64,000 bases of DNA from the NCBI GenBank assembly GCA_966212505.1, contig CBIHRS010000022.1:9922-73921 (forward strand), read 5' to 3'. Both the position numbers and the translations under genes were made by a program. The notes below the pieces were generated by a model. The model did not search any database and had not been told where the DNA came from. It saw only the letters and a program-made list of their open reading frames with translations. Shown here piece by piece: positions 15,519 through 24,264 of the stretch; the stretch's first letter is position 1; every line of letters starts with the position of its first letter. The DNA is from CAMLIZ01 sp966212505 (GTDB lineage: Bacteria > Pseudomonadota > Gammaproteobacteria > Burkholderiales > Burkholderiaceae_C).

Positions 15519-16358
15519 TCAGCGGCTGGCTTTGTCGAGTGTTCTGGCCAGGCGGAACCCCAGGAAGTTCTCACGCGTGTGCCCGTCTGCCGAGCCGTAC
15601 AACCTTGGGTCCATCGATTTGACGGGATACGACCACGCACCGCCTTTGTAGATGTAGGTCATGCAGGTATGGCTGCTACGCTCCCGTGTGGGAAAACAGC
15701 TCGAAGTCCATTCGCTCACATTGCCCGTCATGTCGTACATGCCGAAGCGATTCGCCTTGAAGGAAGCCACAGGCGCAGTCTGACGGCCATCCCACTTGCT
15801 GCCACAACCATCGCAGTTCGTCTTGTTTTTCCCGATGGCGTTGCCCCAGTCGAAGGTGGTGGAGGCGCCGGCCAGCGCCGCGTATTCCCACTCTTGGGCC
15901 GTTGGCAGCCGATAACTCTTGCCGGTCTTCCGATTCAGCCACGCGATGTATTGCTGAACATCGTCCCAGCTCACATGGATGACAGGGCGCCAGTCTCGGC
16001 CCCAGCCTTCGTCGAAGGGATATTGGCAGGCCTCATTTGGAGCGCATGGCGGGTGGACTGGCCGATTGAGAAAGGCCCAATCCGATTTTTCGCTCGCGCA
16101 GCTACCATCCTCGACACATGCGTCCCACTCCGCGAACGTCACTTCGGTGGTGCCGAGTTCGAAGGACGCGATGCTGACTTGGCGCTTCGCGTATTCGTGT
16201 TCGGGACACAGGACACCATCCTTCGGGCACGCGAGTGTTGTGATCCCGCCTTGTGGCACTATCGCCATTGGCGGTTCGGGAATACTGCGTGCGGCGAATG
16301 CCGGTGTCGCAATCAGCAGGCTGGCGTAAATAGCGAATTGAGGAAAAGCTAGGCGCAT
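15519..16358 (-). CDS. Secreted formylglycine-generating-enzyme (SUMF1)-like protein
   Basis: A protein of 279 residues with an N-terminal signal peptide (cleavage near AFA-ARSIP), so it is predicted to be periplasmic. It shows the FGE-sulfatase fold: FELGTTEVTFAEWDACVEDG, WRPVIHVSWDDVQQYIAWL, YRLPTAQEWEYAAL, FGMYDMTGNVSEWT and the closing FRLAR. This is the last gene of the vgrG-effector-immunity strand, 17 bases after the second immunity-like gene. SUMF1-like periplasmic proteins are known from T6SS effector operons of Burkholderiales, where they may act as immunity or accessory proteins; whether it has enzymatic activity here is unknown. The base composition is closer to the host than that of the genes just upstream. 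Confidence 0.8.
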   Translation of the reverse strand: MRLAFPQFAIYASLLIATPAFAARSIPEPPMAIVPQGGITTLACPKDGVLCPEHEYAKRQVSIASFELGTTEVTFAEWDACVEDGSCASEKSDWAFLNRPVHPPCAPNEACQYPFDEGWGRDWRPVIHVSWDDVQQYIAWLNRKTGKSYRLPTAQEWEYAALAGASTTFDWGNAIGKNKTNCDGCGSKWDGRQTAPVASFKANRFGMYDMTGNVSEWTSSCFPTRERSSHTCMTYIYKGGAWSYPVKSMDPRLYGSADGHTRENFLGFRLARTLDKASR

Positions 16359-16375
16359 GGCGGCGGAACCGTGAC

Positions 16376-16993
16376 CTACGGGCGGTTGGTGTAGTCGGCG
16401 AGCGAGACAACCAAGGCGCCGCTCTTTCGGAAGATGGGGGCGATGGATTCGTGTGCAATCACGAAGCTCGATAAGGCATTGAGCTGGAAAAGTAGCCTTT
16501 CTCGCAGAGGTATCCTGCTCATTACCTTGTCATCAAAGCTTACCCGGTAGACATCATATAAATATTCATCTGCCACCCTGACGCTGCCACCGACCTCCGA
16601 GCGTTTTCTGTCCCAATGGTCAAATTCTTGTGGAAAAGCCAAATACCAGAGGTCTTTATGCCATTCTCCCCAGTCGTCAACATAGATTGACGGCTGCAAG
16701 ACTAGATTTTGGATTTTTAAATCTAATAGCTTTTCCTTGACGTCGCTGCGGACAATAGGATTGAAGCCATCGAAAAGAATCTCTGGAACCCTTCTGGTCG
16801 TGGTTCTTCCCCTTCTGTCTCGCATCGGTTTTGCCGCATTTGTGAAGACCAAGGGTTTGTGCCTCAAAGGCAAAGGCTCCGAATGATAAGGAATATTGAC
16901 AGTGTCTTCGTCGGGGCCGAGAAAGGGAAGCAGATCTGATCGCTTGTCGTCTTCCCTTGGCTGGGAGATTATGAAATATTCGTCGTCAATCAT
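16376..16993 (-). CDS. Immunity-like protein, second of a tandem pair (Imm11/Imm43-like)
   Basis: A cytoplasmic protein of 205 residues, no signal peptide. Paralogue of the next upstream gene: both open with DEYFII or DDYFII plus QPREDDKR, share LVLQPSIY-DDWG-WH, WDRK, DEY-Y-VYRVSFDD and the SRIPL-RLLFQL block, and end TNRP or PNRP. A 24-base block is identical in the two genes (16941-16964 and 17665-17688). The pattern of a compact acidic protein directly after a toxin domain is that of polymorphic-toxin immunity proteins; DUF1629/Imm11 or Imm43 is the closest I can suggest, without certainty. Base composition is AT-richer than the neighbourhood. It probably neutralises the AHH nuclease or a lost variant of it. 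Confidence 0.7.
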   Translation of the reverse strand: MIDDEYFIISQPREDDKRSDLLPFLGPDEDTVNIPYHSEPLPLRHKPLVFTNAAKPMRDRRGRTTTRRVPEILFDGFNPIVRSDVKEKLLDLKIQNLVLQPSIYVDDWGEWHKDLWYLAFPQEFDHWDRKRSEVGGSVRVADEYLYDVYRVSFDDKVMSRIPLRERLLFQLNALSSFVIAHESIAPIFRKSGALVVSLADYTNRP

Positions 16994-17093
16994 AGAGAAT
17001 CGCGCAGAATATTTGTCGACCTCGCGTGAGTTCCCGCTTCGGTCCGTTTTCGATCTTGGCGTCGCGGATGCCGCGATTTTCTGAAGTCGATTC

Positions 17094-17717
17094 TTATGGA
17101 CGATTTGGATAGTCTGACAACGAGATGACCAGTGCGCCGCTGTCTTTTTTGCTAAAAATGCTCGCGACGGACTTGTGGGCTACTATGAGGCTGGGCATCG
17201 ATTTCAATTGAAATAATAGCCGTTGCTTCAATGGAATTCTTGACATTTCATCGTCGTCGAAACTGACTCGATAGACTTCATAGAAGTACTCATCGACAAT
17301 CCAAACTTTTTCGCCAATGTCCGAGGTTTTTCGATCCCACCCGTCGAAGTCGTTGAGAAAAGTGAGGTACCAATAGTCTTCGTGCCATTTCCCCCAATCG
17401 TCGATATAGATGGAGGGTTGTAAAACCAGGTCTGGAATGTCCAGTGCCAGGATTTTTTCGCGAATATTTCCCCGAACAAGAGGCGCGGAGCCTTCAAACA
17501 GAATATCCGGTGGATTCTTGATTGTGGTATAGCCGCGCCGCTGAAACATCTGCTTCGCGGCGTTGTCAAAGATGAGCGGCTTATGGCCGACAGGAAGAGG
17601 TTCTGTGCGATATCTTAATTTTGCTGTGTCTTCATCGGGCCCCAGAATGGGTAAGAGATCGTGCCGCTTGTCGTCTTCCCTTGGCTGGCAAATAATAAAA
17701 TAATCGTCGTTTATCAT
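17094..17717 (-). CDS. Immunity-like protein, first of a tandem pair (Imm11/Imm43-like)
   Basis: A protein of 207 residues that starts 6 bases after the stop of the AHH nuclease frame, so it is in the classical immunity position and probably translationally coupled to the toxin. Its blocks match those of the downstream paralogue at 16376-16993. It is acidic, cytoplasmic, and has no membrane segment. A 100-base spacer separates the two paralogues. The composition is AT-rich relative to flanking genes. Proposed role: protects the producer from the nuclease domain. The family name is tentative; direct partner specificity is inferred from position only. Confidence 0.75.
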   Translation of the reverse strand: MINDDYFIICQPREDDKRHDLLPILGPDEDTAKLRYRTEPLPVGHKPLIFDNAAKQMFQRRGYTTIKNPPDILFEGSAPLVRGNIREKILALDIPDLVLQPSIYIDDWGKWHEDYWYLTFLNDFDGWDRKTSDIGEKVWIVDEYFYEVYRVSFDDDEMSRIPLKQRLLFQLKSMPSLIVAHKSVASIFSKKDSGALVISLSDYPNRP

Positions 17718-17723
17718 GATTCG

Positions 17724-18446
17724 CTACTTTTTGGGCCGAGGAACATATGGCTTTCCATTGTCAAAGGCGATGTCTTCTTCGCGTTGACCTGGACCATGAC
17801 GGCGAGACAGATGATTTCGCTTGCATGGACATGGGGTTTTTCCATCATGTTTATCGACGTTGTCGACTCCCCCACACCCTATAGCATTCCCAAGAACAAA
17901 AAAACCGGCGACGCGCGTAAGCCGTGCCTCAGTGGGTCGACCGTATATTTTCATTAGGATTTTTTGACTCAAGTCATGAAACGTCTTTACCGCGCTTTCG
18001 CTGATGGTCAGCGTTCCGCGGCACTTCTTCTCTAACTTCTTGACTGCGTCCTGGACTTCCCGCGCCACCATGGCGTGATAGCTAATCGGGTGGTCATCGT
18101 CATCATAAATTTCCTCACTGGTGTCTTCCTTTCCCTCCTTTCCCAGCAGATGGAACCCCCTCTCCGGGCCACGAGCAATAGGTACCGCGTGATCGCCGCG
18201 ATGCGGTTGGATGCCCATGTGGCACGCTCCTTGGAGGGTGCATGGGAGGAAGGCGAGGTTCTCGAGAGAATCTATGTCGTATCCGAATTGAACTAACTTT
18301 GGGCCGTCCCGGGATACTGAAATTCCCTCCTGGGAAAGTAGATGATGCGCTTGCATCTTTACTCCCCGATGCTTTGGATGAGTCAAATCCGCAGCGATGT
18401 GCTTCTTAAGATTGCTGAGGTAGGTTGTGCCTTTTATGACGCCCAT
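17724..18446 (-). CDS. AHH-type nuclease toxin domain (in frame with the upstream effector, separated by one TAG)
   Basis: A frame of 240 codons from an ATG at 18446. It has the AHH nuclease signature (HNH/endonuclease VII-fold): Ala33-His34-His35 in MQAHHLLSQEG (bases 18342-18350), the following NLAFLP, and the second His motif HRGDH (82-86). The frame is the same as that of the effector that ends at 18504: the 19 codons between the stop and this ATG contain no other stop, so the two look like one protein of 675 residues interrupted by an amber codon. A GAAGG sits 5 bases before the ATG, so separate translation of a short nuclease is also possible. Without the N-terminal part it would lack an export signal. 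Its neighbour downstream is the immunity-like gene. Confidence 0.75.
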   Translation of the reverse strand: MGVIKGTTYLSNLKKHIAADLTHPKHRGVKMQAHHLLSQEGISVSRDGPKLVQFGYDIDSLENLAFLPCTLQGACHMGIQPHRGDHAVPIARGPERGFHLLGKEGKEDTSEEIYDDDDHPISYHAMVAREVQDAVKKLEKKCRGTLTISESAVKTFHDLSQKILMKIYGRPTEARLTRVAGFFVLGNAIGCGGVDNVDKHDGKTPCPCKRNHLSRRHGPGQREEDIAFDNGKPYVPRPKK

Positions 18447-18503
18447 AAGAACCTTCGTTGAGCCTGTGCGGGTATGCCAAACCGCTGCCTTCCAATTTTT
18501 GGT

Positions 18504-18506
18504 CTA
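18504..18506 (-). other. In-frame amber codon splitting the effector
   Basis: The + strand reads CTA, i.e. TAG on the coding strand. Upstream codons end VVYK; after it the frame continues TKNWKAAVWHTRTGSTKVL to the ATG at 18446 and on through the AHH domain. One base change (for example TAG to CAG) would restore a single 675-residue protein. Confidence 0.8.
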
Positions 18507-19751
18507 TTTGTAAACCACGCTGCCCAGTCTGTGCCGCGGTGTTGTGTGATCCGTGCTGCCGCACAACTGGCATTTCTTATGGCGCTTGATCGCTTCCTTG
18601 CGCGCGGTGACCGTCGATTTGGTATTTCCGCGTAGCACCAGGCCTCGCTGTCTGGCCTGACGGAGCTTGTCTGCCAGGCCCCGTAGGTCGGTCACCGCGT
18701 TGTAGAAATCTTCAACAATGCGAATCACCGCATCGAGCGCCTGCTTCGCCTTCTGAATCTTCTTGGCGGCGTTGGCGAACCTTGCGCTGCTGGCCGCAAG
18801 CCTTGCCACGATAGATGCCACACGCGCCGCGGCTGCGGCACCTGCGGACAGGATGGCCGTCACCAGCAACATCACCAACTCGATGAGCAGGTAGACGCTT
18901 CCCTTGGCGGCGAGATACGACAGGAAGTTGGGCGGAATGGCTTCAACCACCAGTCCCACATACGCCAGATAGGCAAGGATGCTCTCGTGGTCGGCGATCA
19001 GTTCGAGCACCAGATAGAACATTGGGTCGTTCTTGATCTCCTTGGCCAACTCGGGATCGATGTCCATCAACACCGTGTCCACGAAGGCCTGGACCGGCTT
19101 CGGGTCGCCCTTCACCATCAACTCGGGCAACCCGAAGATCGCGTCGCGGTGCTTGTAGAACTTTCGCGCCCGCTCGATCACCTCGCTGGCGGCGTGAACC
19201 GTCGCCTTGGCCGACTGCACCTCTGCGTCAATGCGGCTGGAAACCGCCTGGCTGACGTCGTGAGCAGCCTCTTCAATGTTGCTCTGCCACCAACCCCAGC
19301 TGAAGACGGTCTTGTCGGGGTGCTCGAGCACTTTGCCCGCGCGCTCTGCGGCCTTGAGGGTGCTATCGGCAACATCGTTGTAGACCTTCTTGCTGTAGTC
19401 GACCGCCGCATCGAGAGCATGCCCGCCGATGTCCTTGACCTTGCTCCCCAGCTCTGTCCACGTTTCCTTTTTGAAGACATCGCCAAAGTCGTCGCCCCAC
19501 GCCGATGCCCCGGCGGCGGCACCGCTTCGCAAGCTGGACGTGAGGGCTTCCATGGGGTCGGCGTCCCATTCCTGCTGGAATGGTCGCATGTGGTCCATGA
19601 GGTTCTGATAAGCGGCGTCAAGCCGCTGCAGGATGAGCTGGCGATCGTCCGCAATTTCCCTTTCAGTGACAGCGGGCTGAGCGACCACAAGCACCGACCC
19701 GTCGTCGGTTGTGGGCACCTTTCGTCCCAGGTTGGCCTGCGAGGCGCCCAT
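18504..19751 (-). CDS. VgrG-associated T6SS effector, N-terminal part (truncated by TAG)
   Basis: A protein of 415 residues up to the TAG. The ATG at 19751 shares its A with the vgrG TGA stop (TGATG), so translation is coupled to VgrG. No signal peptide. The N-terminus (PTTDDGSVLVVAQPAVTERE) is followed by a helical region with a WGDDFGDVFKKETWTELGSKV block, a long helix set, then two hydrophobic segments near residues 265-315 (SYLAAKGSVYLLIELVMLLV and following). The C-terminus has a CQLC zinc-type pair just before the stop. This looks like the delivery/translocation portion of a polymorphic effector carried on VgrG, with the AHH nuclease as its toxin domain. I cannot name the N-terminal family with certainty. 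Confidence 0.75.
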   Translation of the reverse strand: MGASQANLGRKVPTTDDGSVLVVAQPAVTEREIADDRQLILQRLDAAYQNLMDHMRPFQQEWDADPMEALTSSLRSGAAAGASAWGDDFGDVFKKETWTELGSKVKDIGGHALDAAVDYSKKVYNDVADSTLKAAERAGKVLEHPDKTVFSWGWWQSNIEEAAHDVSQAVSSRIDAEVQSAKATVHAASEVIERARKFYKHRDAIFGLPELMVKGDPKPVQAFVDTVLMDIDPELAKEIKNDPMFYLVLELIADHESILAYLAYVGLVVEAIPPNFLSYLAAKGSVYLLIELVMLLVTAILSAGAAAAARVASIVARLAASSARFANAAKKIQKAKQALDAVIRIVEDFYNAVTDLRGLADKLRQARQRGLVLRGNTKSTVTARKEAIKRHKKCQLCGSTDHTTPRHRLGSVVYK

Positions 19752-22699
19752 CACCGAATCTCCTGCGTCATGTCCACATCCATTGCCTTGGCGATCGTCT
19801 TGCCGTTGAGATTGACCTTCAACTGATCCAGCGGCCACGCCGTGTTCCAGGCGTCGTCGTAGTAGCCCGCAAAGTTGACCCAGCTGTTCTCGGCCTTGGG
19901 CAGCACCGGCATGACGTAGCTGTCGCCGGATGCACTGGTCATGCTCTTCGTCGCCGCCTTCACCGTGATCTTCCCCGGGCACTGCGTGGTGATCCCGCCG
20001 CCCTCGATCGTGATGCTGGCCCCGCCGGAGGTCTGCAGCGTGATCTTCTTCGCGGCGGCCCAGTCGACGTGGCTGCTCGCGCTCTGCACGTTGACCAATC
20101 CCTTGGCTGCGATCTGCATCGTGGCGCTCTGGGCCTGCACGACGACGTCGCCGTGACCGGCGATCATCGTCAGGCCGGTGCCGGCGGCCTCGTCACCCGG
20201 CTGCACGGCGCCCGCGAGCACGCCGATGGCCTGGCCGGTGTGCAGCCGTGCGGCGCCGCCGATGGCCCGCGTGCCGTCCTGCCCTGCAGCGAAGTGGATG
20301 CCTTCGCCGGCGGTCATCAGGATGTCCTGCCCGGCCACTGCCGCGAGCCCCGCGCGCGCTGCGATGCCGATCACGGGATCGGTGGTGTGCGGCAGCTTCT
20401 TCGCGGGGCTGGTGTTCTTGTTGCCGGCATCGCCCAGCGCTTCATCGAAGCCGGCCGGGCTGACCATGCCATCGACCGCCTGTTGCAGCGCCTTCAGCGG
20501 CGCGAGTCGATCGGACAGGTGGCTCTTGTTCGGCTCGATGCTGCCGATGTGGCTTGCCAGTTGCACGGTCTGGTGTGTGCCTGCGGCCTGGCTGAAGGTG
20601 TCGGCCAGTTGCACCATCTGCTTGGCCAGTGCCTGGCCCGGCGCGTTGTCGCCCGCGGGGTCGGCCGGGTCGGTGCCGTAGCTGCTGATCAGCAGGCCTT
20701 GCTTGGCGCGTACCGCGCCCCAGGCGTCGGTGCGCAGTTCCCAGCCGGTGCCGCGGAAGCTGCCGCGGTGGTTGTCGGCCTGGTGCACCAAGTGGCCCAG
20801 GTTGAGCCAGCTGGCGTGCTGCGTGGTGCCCCATTGCACGCGCAGCTGGCCGTTGGTGTCGTCGAACACCAGCGCGTTGTAGCCGCTGCCGCCATATTCC
20901 TTGGTCTTGAAGCCGCTGAGCGCTGCGGGGTTGCTCTGCTCTTCGGCCGCGGCGCCATGCCATGCGGGCGAGTGGCCGCCGCTCAGGTTGCCCTGGCCGC
21001 TGGGCTGGTGATCGCTGCTGCGGGTGAAGACGCTGCGGTCGGATTCGGCGGCCTGGCCGCCGGGCGTGGCGGCAATGCCGCCTTCGCCGCGGCCGTTGTA
21101 GGTGCTGCCGCGCAGCATCGGCCGGTCGATGTTGCCTTCGACGAAGCCGACCAGCACCTCCTGCCCGACGCGCGGCAGGAAGTGGCTGCCGAAGCCGCCC
21201 CCGGCATAGGCTTGTGACACGCGCAGCCAGCAGGTGTTGCGGTCGTCGGGCCGCTTGCCGCGCTGCCAGTGGAAGGCCACGCGCACGCGGCCGAGCCGGT
21301 CGCAATGGATCTCGTTGGCGCCGCCGGGCGAGGTCTCGCCCTGGGGGCCGACGACGATGGCGCTTTGCACGCCGGGCGCTCGTGGCTTGGGCAGAGCGCG
21401 GGGGCGCCAGGGGGTGAGCTGCGGCAGCGCTTCGAAGGCATTGCCGAAGCCGCTGGCCTGCGCCTGGGCGACGACCTCGGGAGCGAGGTCGGCCGGCAGC
21501 AGGTCGGCACCGGCTGCGCCGCTGGCCCAGCGCCGCGCGATCGCTTCGATCATGCGGGCCGGCAGGTTGTTGATGCCCGCACTGCGCACGCGCGTGAGCA
21601 CGAATTGCGTGTCTGCGCCGAGGCTGGCTTCGAGCGGGCCCTGGGCGAGCGTGAAATGCGTGCCCGGGCGGAAGGTGCGCACGGTGCTGCGGCCGATGTA
21701 GAGGCTGGCGCGGCATTCGAGCGCTTCGCGCCGCAGGCGTGCATGGTGCTCGGCGGCGCTGCCGTCGCCGTAGGCATAGGCGCCGGGCGCATCGTAGTCT
21801 TCGAGCCGCGGTGCGTTGGGGCCGAGCGGCTGTGCGGGGTTGGCTGCCACGCTGGTGGCCACCGAACGCTTGCCCTTGTAGTCCCAGCTCAGCACGGTGG
21901 TGGTGGCCGATTGCAACTCCACCCGCTTGCCGATGGCCTGGATGGCGTCCGATTCTTCCTGGCTGCTCGCGCGATGGAAGCGGATGCCGCCGTGCGCCGC
22001 GCTGGTTGGGTCTTCGGGGCAGGCTTCGGCCGAGGCGCTGTCGGTGAAGAACACAGCGCTGTGCAGGCCCGGCGCCTCGGCATCCTCCTCGATACGGAAT
22101 GCGATGCCTTCGTGTGCCAGCTGCCGGCACAGGAAGGCCAGCGGCGTTTCACGGTACTGGGCGATGTAGCTGCGCTGGCCGGCGTTGTGGCTCTGGCCCA
22201 GGAAGCCGGCCACCTCGGCACTCCAGCGCCACTGGGCCAGCGGCTGCGCCGTGCCGGCCACGGCGTCAATCACCTCCGTGAAGGGGCGCTCCTGCCAGAC
22301 GGCGCTGCCGCGCATCTGGCCCAGCAGCCACAGCCAGGGCACCAACGTGAGCCGGTGCCGATGCAGCCCGGCGTCGCTGTCGGTGGTCTCGGCAGCGCAG
22401 ACGATGCCGCTGCGGGTGGCGCTGCCGCCATCGGCCAGCGCGATGCGCAGGCTCAGCGGCTGGCCCAGCAGCGCACCGAGATCGACGGGGGCGACCGACA
22501 GGCAGTCGATCGTCAGTTGAAAGGCTTCATCGAGCCCTTCGTCCATGGCCCAGGCTTCGACGAGCAACTGCTCGGCCGTGGCGGCCACCGAGCCGGAGGC
22601 TTCGAGGTGGAAGAGGCGCTGTTCGCTGGAGAAGAGAGAAGCAGGCAGGGTGATGCCAAGGGCTTCGGCCACGGCATGGAATACCGCTTCGCGGGACAT
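19751..22699 (-). CDS. vgrG: Type VI secretion spike protein VgrG
   Basis: A protein of 982 residues. The ATG at 22699 is preceded by AGGAGGAG at 7 bases; the upstream TTG in the open frame is not needed. N-terminal gp27-like region (about 1-400), the gp5 OB-fold (about 455-550) with GANEIHCDRLGRVRVAFHW and the GQEVLVGFVEGNIDRP block, then a DUF2345-type extension (about 690-870, containing the GQDGTRAIGGAARLHTGQ block) and a short C-terminal tail ending DMTQEIR. The extended VgrG forms the trimeric tip that carries an effector. It starts the effector operon; no PAAR, DUF4123 or EagR adaptor gene is adjacent, so loading may be direct through the tail. The core T6SS operon is 40 kb away. Confidence 0.95.
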   Translation of the reverse strand: MSREAVFHAVAEALGITLPASLFSSEQRLFHLEASGSVAATAEQLLVEAWAMDEGLDEAFQLTIDCLSVAPVDLGALLGQPLSLRIALADGGSATRSGIVCAAETTDSDAGLHRHRLTLVPWLWLLGQMRGSAVWQERPFTEVIDAVAGTAQPLAQWRWSAEVAGFLGQSHNAGQRSYIAQYRETPLAFLCRQLAHEGIAFRIEEDAEAPGLHSAVFFTDSASAEACPEDPTSAAHGGIRFHRASSQEESDAIQAIGKRVELQSATTTVLSWDYKGKRSVATSVAANPAQPLGPNAPRLEDYDAPGAYAYGDGSAAEHHARLRREALECRASLYIGRSTVRTFRPGTHFTLAQGPLEASLGADTQFVLTRVRSAGINNLPARMIEAIARRWASGAAGADLLPADLAPEVVAQAQASGFGNAFEALPQLTPWRPRALPKPRAPGVQSAIVVGPQGETSPGGANEIHCDRLGRVRVAFHWQRGKRPDDRNTCWLRVSQAYAGGGFGSHFLPRVGQEVLVGFVEGNIDRPMLRGSTYNGRGEGGIAATPGGQAAESDRSVFTRSSDHQPSGQGNLSGGHSPAWHGAAAEEQSNPAALSGFKTKEYGGSGYNALVFDDTNGQLRVQWGTTQHASWLNLGHLVHQADNHRGSFRGTGWELRTDAWGAVRAKQGLLISSYGTDPADPAGDNAPGQALAKQMVQLADTFSQAAGTHQTVQLASHIGSIEPNKSHLSDRLAPLKALQQAVDGMVSPAGFDEALGDAGNKNTSPAKKLPHTTDPVIGIAARAGLAAVAGQDILMTAGEGIHFAAGQDGTRAIGGAARLHTGQAIGVLAGAVQPGDEAAGTGLTMIAGHGDVVVQAQSATMQIAAKGLVNVQSASSHVDWAAAKKITLQTSGGASITIEGGGITTQCPGKITVKAATKSMTSASGDSYVMPVLPKAENSWVNFAGYYDDAWNTAWPLDQLKVNLNGKTIAKAMDVDMTQEIR

Positions 22700-22763
22700 C
22701 CGCAACTCCTCCTGAGGGATTGTTCGAGTGCGGTGATTCTCTCTGCGCCCGGCTGGCGGACAA

Positions 22764-22789
22764 GCCTCCGTTCATGGGGAAACGGAGGC
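22764..22789. repeat. Stem-loop in the vgrG upstream region
   Basis: Perfect 9-base arms GCCTCCGTT (22764-22772) and AACGGAGGC (22781-22789) with an 8-base loop, between the vgrG start and the convergent-side CPBP stop. No T-run follows on either strand, so this is not a standard intrinsic terminator; it could shape the vgrG leader or mark the end of the lol-CPBP transcript. Confidence 0.45.
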
Positions 22790-22843
22790 AAAGTCGTAAC
22801 GAGAAATTGCAGTTGCAGGCAGACGTGTCGCCGCGAGTCTTTC

Positions 22844-23562
22844 TCAGACGCCGAACACGCCCATGCGCAGCAGGTTGAGCACCCAGTGCAGCCCCACCGA
22901 TGCCCAGATGCTGCCCCCAGCCGCCCAGTACACGGCGCCGTAGCCCAGGCCGGCCAGCGCCGCCAGCGCCATGAAGGCATGGTCACCGCCGAAATGCGCC
23001 AGACCGAAGAGCGCCGCGCTGACGATCAGCGCGGCGACGTTGCCGATGCCCGTGGCCAGCGGCTGCTGCACCCAGCGGCGGAAGAACCATTCCTCGGCGA
23101 TCACGGTGAAGAGGTTGGCGGCCGCAAACAGCATCAGCCGCTGCGGCGAAGCCGGCGACCAGTGCACGAAGCCGATCGCCCAGGCGACCAGTGGCACCGC
23201 CGTGAGCGTGAGCAGCGCGATGGCGGTGCAGCGCCCGTTCCAGCGCCAGGGCGAGGGCCACATCAGCGCCGCGCCGATGCCCGCCAGCGCTTTGCCGGTG
23301 TTGACGCTCACCGGCCCCAGCGGCAGCCGCTCGAATCCGGGGATCTTGCCAAGCGCCACTACGAACACCAGCACGCCCGCCGCGATGAAGCAGGGGATCG
23401 CGACATCCCGCTTCGCGGCCACCGCGGCATAGAACAAGGCGCCGAGCAGCAGCGCCGACGCGATCGGCCAGGGGCCGTGTGCGCTGCCCAGCGCATAGGC
23501 CGCGCCGCACAGCGCGGGCGTGGCCGCGGCGCGCAGCGCCGGCAGGGCGGGCTGGCGCGCCG

Positions 23563-23566
<4 letters not shown>
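22844..23566 (-). CDS. CPBP-family intramembrane metalloprotease
   Basis: A protein of 240 residues from ATG 23566 that overlaps the lolD stop (ATGA). About seven hydrophobic helices. The CPBP/Abi active-site motifs are present in order: AEEWFFRRW (EExxxR), FGLAHF (FxxxH), and HWVLNLL (HxxxN). Family members are membrane proteases (Rce1-like), sometimes linked to bacteriocin maturation or immunity. The link with lolD/lolC suggests a role in envelope or lipoprotein processing, but this is inferred from position only. Confidence 0.88.
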
Positions 23567-24256
<690 letters not shown>

Positions 24257-24264
<8 letters not shown>

